From Lachnoclostridium sp. UBA5890 (lineage in GTDB: Bacteria; Bacillota; Clostridia; Lachnospirales; Lachnospiraceae): 17,057 bases of DNA. Every line of letters begins with the position of its first letter. The stretch's first letter is position 1. Shown here piece after piece: positions 1-6,066 of this stretch. A program made the translations under genes and the position numbers. The notes under the pieces are model-generated. The model searched no databases and was not told the origin of the DNA. It saw only the letters and a program-made list of their open reading frames with translations. The DNA is taken from NCBI GenBank assembly GCA_002431395.1, contig DJEU01000062.1, positions 1 to 17,057 of the forward strand, given 5' to 3'.

Positions 1-131
1 GGAATAGGTTGCCTCCCAGCCGCAGAGCAAACTTAAAAGGCAACCAAAAAAGGGAAACCCAGCGAAATCCGCTGCTTCTGCACAGCAACTCACCAGCCCC
101 GCTCCCCACACACAAGAAATCCCAAAACCTC

Positions 132-160
132 TTGAATCTTCCTCGGTTTTTTGTTATCAT
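132..160 (+). promoter_or_regulatory. Likely sigma-70/SigA promoter of the ispF operon
   Basis: A -35 like element TTGAAT (132-137) and a -10 like element TATCAT (155-160) are separated by 17 bases. They lie about 55 bases upstream of the first gene of the housekeeping operon. The -10 departs from TATAAT at two positions, so a moderate constitutive promoter is inferred. Further upstream, 7-14 and 38-45 form an 8-bp inverted repeat, but no T-tract follows it. Nothing else recognisable is seen in bases 1-131. Confidence 0.5.
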
Positions 161-214
161 GTAACTATTCAGAAATGGTTACGATCCAATTAGAAGAAGT
201 AAGGAGGAAGGTAT

Positions 215-682
215 ATGCGGATTGGAATGGGTTACGACGTACATCGACTGGTGGAAGACCGCGATTTGATCATAGGGGGAGAGAAAATTGAGTATGAGTA
301 TGGACTGCTCGGTCATTCCGATGCGGACGTTCTGCTTCATGCGATCATGGATGCCCTGCTGGGAGCGGCAGCACTTGGTGACATTGGGACACATTTTCCG
401 GACACGGACGAAAGATATAGAGGGATATCGAGCATGCGCCTGCTTGCTTATGTCGATCAACTGCTGGAAGAAAATGGATATTCAGTAGGAAATATTGACG
501 CGACCATCATTGCGCAGCGGCCGAAAATGGCGCCATATATCCCGAAAATACGCGAAAATATTGCGAATACGCTGGGACTTGAATTAAATCAGGTCAATAT
601 AAAAGCTACGACAGAAGAAGGGCTGGGATTTACCGGAAGCGGAGAGGGAATCTCGGCGCAGGCGGTATGCATCTTAGAATAA
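215..682 (+). CDS. ispF: 2-C-methyl-D-erythritol 2,4-cyclodiphosphate synthase
   Basis: This enzyme of the non-mevalonate (MEP) isoprenoid pathway cyclises CDP-methylerythritol 2-phosphate to MEcPP, releasing CMP, in the cytoplasm. The 155-residue length is normal for the family. The N-terminal GYDVHRL motif supplies metal ligands D8 and H10, and the GHSDADVLLHAIMDALLGA block (33-51) supplies H42. The conserved AQRPKMAPY (100-108) and the C-terminal TTEEGLGFTGSGEGI signature (132-146) are intact. The ATG is preceded by AGGAGG at 202-207, 7 bases away, which fixes the start. It is the first gene of a co-directional run with the acetyltransferase, rlmB and sigH, with a plausible promoter at 132-160. 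In Bacillus the equivalent region also groups isp, rlmB, mrnC and sigH genes. No defect is seen. Confidence 0.97.
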   Translation: MRIGMGYDVHRLVEDRDLIIGGEKIEYEYGLLGHSDADVLLHAIMDALLGAAALGDIGTHFPDTDERYRGISSMRLLAYVDQLLEENGYSVGNIDATIIAQRPKMAPYIPKIRENIANTLGLELNQVNIKATTEEGLGFTGSGEGISAQAVCILE

Positions 683-700
683 CAGCAAAGGAGCCGGACT

Positions 701-1561
701 ATGAACCATAGGCAATTATGGAAGAAAATATTTGGCGACAACGATGCCTATATTGATTTCTATTTTAAAGAAAGAGCCGATCATACCGTGGTATATTCAA
801 AATACGAAGGCCATGATCTGGTAAGCATGATATTTTTCAATTATTACACCCTCGTGATTCAGGGAGAAAAAGTGAAATGTCCTTATATTGAGGGTGTTGC
901 GACAGCTCCGGAATGGCGGCACAGAGGATTTATGAAAACGCTTTTGTATCAGGGAATGATGGATGCGAGAAACGAGGGAGCGCCGTATGCGTTTTTATCG
1001 CCGGCAAACGAAGAAATTTATAAACCGTTTGGATTCCAAGGAGTGTATTACCGAAAACAGATGGAAATTCAGGGAAGACGGCACAAATGGTACCATGCCG
1101 GTTCCTTTTCGCACCTTGACAGCCGGTTGAAGGAGCGGGCAGTGGAATTTGCGAACGCCCAATTATATGCGAGTGAATTTGATGCCTATATTTACCGAGA
1201 TGTCAAATATTACGATACCTTGATGAAAGAAACCAAGACGCTCGGGGGAAAAGTCGTTGTGCTGCGAAATGAGACGATGATCCATGGCGTTGCTGTTGTG
1301 ACACATGAGGAGGACCGATATGAGGTGCAGGAAATGATCTGCGCGCCGGAAGATGCGGCTAAAGTAGTAGAATCCTTGTGTTATTATCTGGGAGTGGCAG
1401 ATGACGAAGCGGTTTTGTTCGAAGATGGATATTTTTTACAAAATCTGACAGGCGAAGGCATCGTGGTTCGCATGACGGAAAAGCCGTATATTATGGCGCG
1501 GGCACTTGTGGACGACGGCGATGCCGGAAAATTAAAATGGTATATTAACGATATCACATAG
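701..1561 (+). CDS. GNAT-family N-acetyltransferase, Eis-like
   Basis: A 286-residue protein whose N-terminal half is a GNAT acetyltransferase fold. The acetyl-CoA binding segment is visible at about 66-80 (VATAPEWRHRGFMKT, a variant of the Q/R-x-x-G-x-G/A loop). It is followed by a helix and the NEEIYKPFGF element (103-112) typical of GNATs. The remaining 160 or so residues resemble the C-terminal extension of Eis-type acetyltransferases, but I cannot assign a substrate. Translation starts at an ATG with AAGGAG about 10 bases upstream. It lies 18 bases after ispF and 15 bases before rlmB, so it is almost certainly co-transcribed. A role in protein or small-molecule acetylation is inferred from the family only. 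Confidence 0.85.
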   Translation: MNHRQLWKKIFGDNDAYIDFYFKERADHTVVYSKYEGHDLVSMIFFNYYTLVIQGEKVKCPYIEGVATAPEWRHRGFMKTLLYQGMMDARNEGAPYAFLSPANEEIYKPFGFQGVYYRKQMEIQGRRHKWYHAGSFSHLDSRLKERAVEFANAQLYASEFDAYIYRDVKYYDTLMKETKTLGGKVVVLRNETMIHGVAVVTHEEDRYEVQEMICAPEDAAKVVESLCYYLGVADDEAVLFEDGYFLQNLTGEGIVVRMTEKPYIMARALVDDGDAGKLKWYINDIT

Positions 1562-1576
1562 GAAAGAGGAAAAATC

Positions 1577-2326
1577 ATGGAAAATCAGGAAAATGAACTG
1601 CGGCTGGAAGGCCGGCACAGCGTAATGGAGGCATTTCGCGCGGGAAAATTGATCGAGAGACTGTTCGTGCTCAAGGGGTGTCAGGATGGACCGGTTCTGA
1701 GTATTCTGCGCGAGGCAAAAAAAGCCGGAGTTATGGTGGATTTTGTGCCAAAAGAACGATTGGATCATATGAGTGAGACCGGGAAACATCAGGGAGTTGT
1801 GGCGAACTTGTCAGCATTCCGTTACAGCACGGTGGAAGATATGTTTGCATTGGCGGAAAAGCGGGGCGAAGATCCTTTTTTCTTTCTGCTGGATGGGATT
1901 GAAGATCCGCATAACCTCGGAGCGATCATCCGAACCGCAAACCTTGCCGGCGCACATGGTGTGATCATTCCGAAGCGCCGCGCGGTAGGATTGACTGCGA
2001 CAGTAGTAAAAGCTTCTGCGGGAGCCATTCATTATACGCCGGTGGCAAAAGTTACCAATCTTTCCGCTGAGATGGAAAAATTGAAAGAGCGCGGATTGTG
2101 GTTTGTGTGCGCAGATATGGACGGCGAGATCATGTACCGCAATAACCTGAAAGGACCGATTGGTCTTGTAATCGGAAATGAAGGAACCGGCGTGTCACAG
2201 CTTGTCCGGAAACACTGCGATTACGTGGCAAGCATTCCGATGGCAGGAGACATTGATTCTCTGAACGCTTCTGTGGCGGCCGGGGTACTTGCTTATGAGA
2301 TTGTGCGTCAAAGAAAGGGATTTTAA
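1577..2326 (+). CDS. rlmB: 23S rRNA (guanosine-2251-2'-O)-methyltransferase, RlmB/TrmH family
   Basis: A SpoU/TrmH-class (SPOUT) methyltransferase of 249 residues. It transfers a methyl group from S-adenosylmethionine to a ribose 2'-OH, by homology G2251 in the peptidyl-transferase P-loop of 23S rRNA. Residues 8-80 form the small RNA-binding domain typical of RlmB (EGRHSVMEAF, then HQGVVA at 71-76). The three knot motifs are present: motif 1 at 106-130 (DGIEDPHNLGAIIRTA, with N113 and R119), motif 2 at 197-205 (LVIGNEGTG), and motif 3 at 227-241 (DSLNASVAAGVLAYE). AAAGAGG precedes the ATG. It is 6 bases upstream of sigH, an adjacency that recurs in Bacillota. Related tRNA TrmH enzymes are the alternative, but the N-terminal domain and context favour RlmB. 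Confidence 0.93.
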   Translation: MENQENELRLEGRHSVMEAFRAGKLIERLFVLKGCQDGPVLSILREAKKAGVMVDFVPKERLDHMSETGKHQGVVANLSAFRYSTVEDMFALAEKRGEDPFFFLLDGIEDPHNLGAIIRTANLAGAHGVIIPKRRAVGLTATVVKASAGAIHYTPVAKVTNLSAEMEKLKERGLWFVCADMDGEIMYRNNLKGPIGLVIGNEGTGVSQLVRKHCDYVASIPMAGDIDSLNASVAAGVLAYEIVRQRKGF

Positions 2327-2332
2327 CAGAAA

Positions 2333-2953
2333 ATGGAAATGAGTGGGTTCGAAACACTTACCGACGAGGAAATCATCCGCCGCGTGCGTGGGGGAGAAAA
2401 AGAAGGAACCGATTATCTGCTTGAAAAATACAAAAATCTTGTGCGGAAAAAAGCGCGGGCACTGTATCTGATCGGCGGCGACAATGACGATCTGATTCAG
2501 GAAGGCATGATCGGACTTTACAAAGCCATACGTGATTATGATGTGGAAAAAGAGACCGTATTCCGCAGTTTCGCGAGCGTCTGTATCGACCGCCAGCTTT
2601 ACAATGCCGTAAAAGGGGCAAACCGCCTTAAAAATTCGCCGCTTAACACGTACATATCTCTTGATATTCCGGTGGAGGCGCGTGGAAATGAGGAAAATGG
2701 GGCGGCGACACTTGGCGAAATGCTCGAATGGGTCGGCGTGTCTAATCCCGAAGATATTTTGATTGACCGGGAGCGCGTGGGAAAGATTGAACAGTACATC
2801 CGCCAGAACCTCAGCGAGTTTGAGCAGAAAGTGGTCAATCTTTACGTCGACGGCATGAATTATCAGCAGATTGCAAAAGAGTTGGAAAAAACACCCAAAT
2901 CCATTGACAATGCCCTTCAGCGCATTAAGAAAAAACTTATGGCATTTTGGTAA
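2333..2953 (+). CDS. sigH: RNA polymerase sigma factor SigH (Spo0H-type)
   Basis: A sigma-70 family factor of 206 residues, matching the SigH group that in Bacillota drives early stationary phase, competence and sporulation genes. Region 2 runs from about residue 10 to 90, with the core-binding and -10 recognition block NDDLIQEGMIGLYKAIRDYD at about 51-70. A low-complexity linker follows. Region 4 is at about 150-206, with the helix-turn-helix MNYQQIAKELEKTPKSIDNA, close to the SKSIDNALQR signature of Bacillus SigH. The gene starts 6 bases after rlmB. Two in-frame ATGs (2333 and 2339) are both possible starts and neither has a strong ribosome binding site, so coupling to rlmB translation is plausible. 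No terminator is evident before the tRNA promoter. Confidence 0.92.
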   Translation: MEMSGFETLTDEEIIRRVRGGEKEGTDYLLEKYKNLVRKKARALYLIGGDNDDLIQEGMIGLYKAIRDYDVEKETVFRSFASVCIDRQLYNAVKGANRLKNSPLNTYISLDIPVEARGNEENGAATLGEMLEWVGVSNPEDILIDRERVGKIEQYIRQNLSEFEQKVVNLYVDGMNYQQIAKELEKTPKSIDNALQRIKKKLMAFW

Positions 2954-2958
2954 GTTTT

Positions 2959-2989
2959 TGTTGACAGAATCAACATACTTTGATAGAAT
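2959..2989 (+). promoter_or_regulatory. Consensus promoter of tRNA-Thr
   Basis: A perfect -35 TTGACA (2961-2966), a 17-base spacer and a near-perfect -10 TAGAAT (2984-2989) place transcription start close to 2996, about 20 bases before the mature tRNA. A 6-bp inverted repeat (TGTTGA 2959-2964 with TCAACA 2970-2975) overlaps the -35. It lacks a T-tract, so it is not a convincing terminator for sigH and may be fortuitous. Confidence 0.8.
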
Positions 2990-3016
2990 AGTCCATGGAT
3001 TGTTATAAATGATTCA

Positions 3017-3089
3017 GCTGGCGTGGCACAGTCGGTAGCGCACTTCATTGGTAGTGAAGAGGTCACGGGTTCGATTCCCGTCGCTAGCT
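3017..3089 (+). tRNA. tRNA-Thr, anticodon GGT
   Basis: A complete 73-nt cloverleaf. The 7-bp acceptor stem pairs 3017-3023 with 3082-3088 and contains one G-U. A D-arm with AGTCGGTA loop follows. The anticodon stem CTTCA/TGAAG holds the loop TTGGTAG, giving anticodon GGT, which reads ACC/ACT threonine codons. The T-arm is ACGGG-TTCGATT-CCCGT and the discriminator base is T. CCA is not encoded. It has its own promoter and a terminator immediately downstream, so it is an independent single-gene unit. The D-stem has one A-C mismatch. Confidence 0.95.
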
Positions 3090-3097
3090 TTAGAGAG

Positions 3098-3137
3098 AGG
3101 AAATGAATGGTTACAAGCCTGTCATTTCCTTTTTGTT
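3098..3137 (+). terminator. Rho-independent terminator of tRNA-Thr
   Basis: AGGAAATGA (3098-3106) pairs perfectly with TCATTTCCT (3122-3130). A short inner helix (GGTT with AGCC) sits in the loop, and a T-rich run to 3137 follows. It begins about 9 bases after the tRNA and isolates it from the ATPase gene. Confidence 0.85.
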
Positions 3138-3173
3138 TTATAAGGGATTAGGATTTACACGGAGGAAACGCCT

Positions 3174-5306
3174 ATGAAGGGAACCGCATCACGAAGCCGG
3201 TGGGAAATCATCTCGTCGCATATATTTACATACTTTAACTTTTTGAACCTTGTGCTGGCAGGGCTGGTTTTGCTGTCCGGCCAATACAAAAATATGTTGT
3301 TTATGGGGATTGTGGTTACCAATGCCGTGATTGGGATCGGACAGGAATTAAAGGTAAAACGGATCATAGATGCGTTGTCGGTCGTTACGGCGACGAAAGC
3401 AAGACGGTATGAAAATGGGGAATTTTGTAAATGTGACATTGAACTTCTGCGGGAGGGCGACACTGTACAATTTTTACTTGGAGATCAGATCCCGGTGGAC
3501 TGTGAAATTTTGGAAACAGACGGAATCGAGGTCAATGAGTCGCTTTTGACGGGAGAATCCCTCGCGGTCCAGAAGAAGAAAGGCGACTTCGTGTACTCGG
3601 GAAGTGACGTGGTGGCAGGAAGTGCGATCGCCAAAGTGTTACATACCGGCGAAGAAAATTATGCGACGCAGCTTGTGAAGAAGGCAAAGACCAAACGCCG
3701 CGCAACCTCAGAAATGCAGGATGCGATTGGTAAAATCATTAAATATGTAAGTTATGCGCTGATTCCGATCGGTCTGCTTCTTTTTTTTATTCAACGCTAC
3801 TCTGCCGGCAATACGTTGTCCGATTCTATCGTAAATATGGTTGCCGGTGTGATTGGAATGATTCCGGAGGGCCTTGTCCTTCTTACCAGTATTTCGTTTA
3901 TTCTTGGCGTAGGCCGTTTAGCCAAGAAAAATGCATTGGTGCAGGAAATGGAAGCCATCGAAGCACTTGCGCGGGTGGATGTTTTGTGCCTCGATAAGAC
4001 AGGGACTATCACGACAGGGGATCTGCAGGTGGAAGAACTTGTGCCATTGTCCGAAGAAAAAGATATGACAGAAATTTTGGGCATTCTTGCCTATGCGTTC
4101 GAAGAAACCAATGCGACGACAGACGCGCTGCGGAGATATTTTCCGGAGACAAAAGGGGCAGCGGTTACCGAAAAGGTGCCATTTAGTTCCAGCCGCAAGC
4201 ATATGCGTGTAACAATTGCGGGAAAAGGGGATTATCGACTGGGTGCTCCGGAATATCTTACAGAAAATGGAAAAATCCTTGGCCGTGCAGAAGTGTACGC
4301 GGCAGAGGGAATGCGTGTCCTGCTTTTGACACATGATAAAAAAGAAGTAGGATTTGTCGTTTTATCGGATATTATCAAACCGGATGCAGCAGAGACATTT
4401 GCCTTTTTCCGGGAGAAAAATGTTCAGATCAAAATTTTGTCCGGCGACAATCCATTGACGGTTTCCGTCGTGGGTGTGCGTGCAGGGCTGCCGGAAGCGA
4501 AACATTATATTGACGCCAGAGAACTTCCGGAAGAGGAAGAAGAACTGCGGAAAGTTATTGGAAAATATACGGTGTTTGGACGTGTAAGTCCGGAGAAAAA
4601 GCAGGCGATCGTAAAAGCGCTGGAAGCAGAGGGCAATGTAACCGGAATGGTCGGCGATGGTGTGAATGACGTTCTTGCGTTGAAGGATGCAGACTGCGGT
4701 ATCGCTATGGCGGCGGGAAGTGATGCGGCAAAGCAGATTGCACACATTGTCCTGCTGGATTCCGATTTTGCCTCGATGAAACAGATCGTGGGCGAAGGGC
4801 GGACAATCATATCCAATATTGAGCGCGTAAGCACGTTGTATCTTACGAAAACGATATATTCCATCCTTTTGTGTCTGATTTATATTGTGCTGGGAAAATC
4901 CTATCCGTTTATTCCGATACAGCTCAGCTTGATCGGAGGGACGGCTATCGGAATCCCAAGTTTTGTACTTGCCTTAGAACATCATGAAGAGACGATTCCA
5001 AGGGGATTTCTGCGAAATGTTCTGCGTGTTTCACTGCCGGCGGCAATTTGTATGGTGGGAAGTCTGGTTGCGATTACGCTGGTGGGAGAATGGTTTTCGT
5101 TTTCAGAACTAATCTTATCGACGATGCATCTGATCGCAGGCGGAATTGTGAGCTTTGGAGTGCTTGTGGCGGTTTGCATCCCGATGAGCAGAGTACGATT
5201 TGCACTCTGCCTTACGGTGATTGGCATCTTTGTCGGTGCAATCCTATTATTCCCGGGATTTTTCGGGATGGCACCAATCATGCATCTGGTTATGCCTCTT
5301 TTGTAG
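3174..5306 (+). CDS. P-type (HAD-IC family) cation-transporting ATPase, CtpE-like
   Basis: A 710-residue integral membrane ATPase that pumps a cation using an aspartyl-phosphate intermediate. The actuator TGES is at 126-129, and the membrane PEGL motif of the ion-binding helix is at 231-234. The phosphorylation site DKTGT has D274, the nucleotide domain has FSSSRK at 337-342, and the hinge GDGVND is at 494-499. Helices occupy about 20-55 and 185-250, with further hydrophobic spans between about 550 and 710. The segment around IPEGLVLLTS and EMEAIEALARVDVLCLDKTG resembles mycobacterial CtpE, a calcium-type transporter, but the substrate is inferred only. It starts at ATG after GGAGG. The short N-terminal segment common before the first helix in this family appears to be missing. 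It overlaps mrnC by 17 bases, tail to tail. Confidence 0.9.
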   Translation: MKGTASRSRWEIISSHIFTYFNFLNLVLAGLVLLSGQYKNMLFMGIVVTNAVIGIGQELKVKRIIDALSVVTATKARRYENGEFCKCDIELLREGDTVQFLLGDQIPVDCEILETDGIEVNESLLTGESLAVQKKKGDFVYSGSDVVAGSAIAKVLHTGEENYATQLVKKAKTKRRATSEMQDAIGKIIKYVSYALIPIGLLLFFIQRYSAGNTLSDSIVNMVAGVIGMIPEGLVLLTSISFILGVGRLAKKNALVQEMEAIEALARVDVLCLDKTGTITTGDLQVEELVPLSEEKDMTEILGILAYAFEETNATTDALRRYFPETKGAAVTEKVPFSSSRKHMRVTIAGKGDYRLGAPEYLTENGKILGRAEVYAAEGMRVLLLTHDKKEVGFVVLSDIIKPDAAETFAFFREKNVQIKILSGDNPLTVSVVGVRAGLPEAKHYIDARELPEEEEELRKVIGKYTVFGRVSPEKKQAIVKALEAEGNVTGMVGDGVNDVLALKDADCGIAMAAGSDAAKQIAHIVLLDSDFASMKQIVGEGRTIISNIERVSTLYLTKTIYSILLCLIYIVLGKSYPFIPIQLSLIGGTAIGIPSFVLALEHHEETIPRGFLRNVLRVSLPAAICMVGSLVAITLVGEWFSFSELILSTMHLIAGGIVSFGVLVAVCIPMSRVRFALCLTVIGIFVGAILLFPGFFGMAPIMHLVMPLL

Positions 5307-5721
5307 ACTCCAATCCCTGGTGGACGAGCGCGAGGGCACGTGTCATTTGACCGGAGAGATAAAGGTAGCCGATCAATGCTTCGAAACCGGTTGCGGTGTG
5401 GTAGTCATGAAGATTGGCATTTTTGGCGACCGAATGTGGTTTCGCATTGCGTCCCCTCTTATAATAGGAAAGTTCTTCTTCTGTTAAACTGTCCTCAATG
5501 GCAGTCAGAAGATTCGCCTGCGCCCTGGCGTTCACGAGTTTGCTGGAACGCAGGTGCAGTTTTTTTACGGTTCCGGATTTTTCTTCTACGATCAAGGTTC
5601 GTATAATAATCTCAAAAACAGCATCCCCGATATAAGCCAGAGTCAGAGGAGCATACAGGTTGATGTCCTTTGGCTCCAGGGAAAATGTCTCGTGGATGGC
5701 TTCCAATAATGAATTGTCCAT
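5290..5721 (-). CDS. mrnC: Mini-ribonuclease III
   Basis: A small 143-residue RNase III-like nuclease consisting only of the catalytic domain, without a double-stranded-RNA-binding domain. The Bacillus homologue matures the 3' and 5' ends of 23S rRNA. The catalytic signature YIGDAVFE (30-37) provides D33 and E37. RGRNAK (89-94) and the second acidic helix TGFEALIGYLYL (111-122, with E114) are conserved. The ATG at 5721 is preceded on its strand by AAAGGAG. The gene is convergent with the ATPase and shares its last 17 bases with it. In many Bacillota it sits between cysS and rlmB in the same direction, so the inverted, displaced position is odd. The start fits the family length. Confidence 0.93.
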   Translation of the reverse strand: MDNSLLEAIHETFSLEPKDINLYAPLTLAYIGDAVFEIIIRTLIVEEKSGTVKKLHLRSSKLVNARAQANLLTAIEDSLTEEELSYYKRGRNAKPHSVAKNANLHDYHTATGFEALIGYLYLSGQMTRALALVHQGLESTKEA

Positions 5722-5759
5722 AAGTAAAAACTCCTTTAGTAAAATGGTTATATTCTGAT

Positions 5760-5787
5760 TTTATATCCAATCCTATCCCAACGTCAA
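5760..5787 (-). promoter_or_regulatory. Likely promoter of mrnC
   Basis: On the minus strand a -35 TTGACG (5787-5782) and a -10 TATAAA (5765-5760) are separated by 16 bases, about 40 bases upstream of the mrnC start codon. This gives mrnC its own promoter, independent of rlmB-sigH. Confidence 0.55.
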
Positions 5788-5950
5788 GAAAAAAGAGTAA
5801 AATTCGCCATAATGCTGACAAAAATATTTCATATATTAAAGACAATAGAAGAAGTTTAGATGCATCTGACTTTTTACTGGACAAAAATATGTAAGATATG
5901 AACAAAATGTAAAAAAAACAAGAAAAATTTTTGGTTATATTTTTTACAAA
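5788..5950. other. AT-rich intergenic region between divergent promoters
   Basis: This non-coding stretch of about 160 bases is part of the 345-base gap between mrnC and the secreted-protein cluster. It is very rich in A and T with several A-tracts, most densely around 5900-5950 just upstream of the cluster promoter. No open reading frame with a ribosome binding site and no strong hairpin were seen. It may act as upstream promoter (UP-like) or regulator-binding DNA, but nothing specific can be claimed. Confidence 0.4.
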
Positions 5951-5993
5951 ATGCAAAAACACCCTTGCATATTATGACTAGTAGTGTTATAAT
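5951..5993 (+). promoter_or_regulatory. Promoter of the secreted xylan cluster with overlapping inverted-repeat operator candidate
   Basis: A -35 TTGCAT (5965-5970), a 17-base spacer and a perfect -10 TATAAT (5988-5993) put the transcript start near 6000, giving a leader of about 67 bases. The -35 is itself the right arm of a perfect inverted repeat, ATGCAA (5951-5956), 8 bases, TTGCAT (5965-5970). That is the spacing expected for a dimeric regulator that would block the -35. No other strong promoter was found between the genes up to 12910, so it may serve all three. Confidence 0.65.
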
Positions 5994-6066
5994 CGACTTA
6001 AATATCATTGTGGATGTATTGGAGTTTTTCTGCAATGAAACACAAAACAATTTAGGAGGTATTACG

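Noticed and set aside
7..45. 8-bp perfect inverted repeat GGTTGCCT/AGGCAACC as a terminator of the upstream gene
   Set aside because: The loop is 23 bases and the + strand tail is a run of A, not T. It does not look like an intrinsic terminator in either direction.
3017..3089. tRNA-Thr as attachment site of an integrated element carrying the recombinase
   Set aside because: The recombinase is 10 kb away beyond ordinary genes. I noticed no repeat of the tRNA 3' end elsewhere in the window and no mobile-element genes in between.
5965..6066. Upstream extension of the first secreted protein from an in-frame TTG at 5965
   Set aside because: The TTG is part of the -35 box, so it lies upstream of the transcript start. 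The ATG at 6067 has an ideal ribosome binding site and begins a normal signal peptide.
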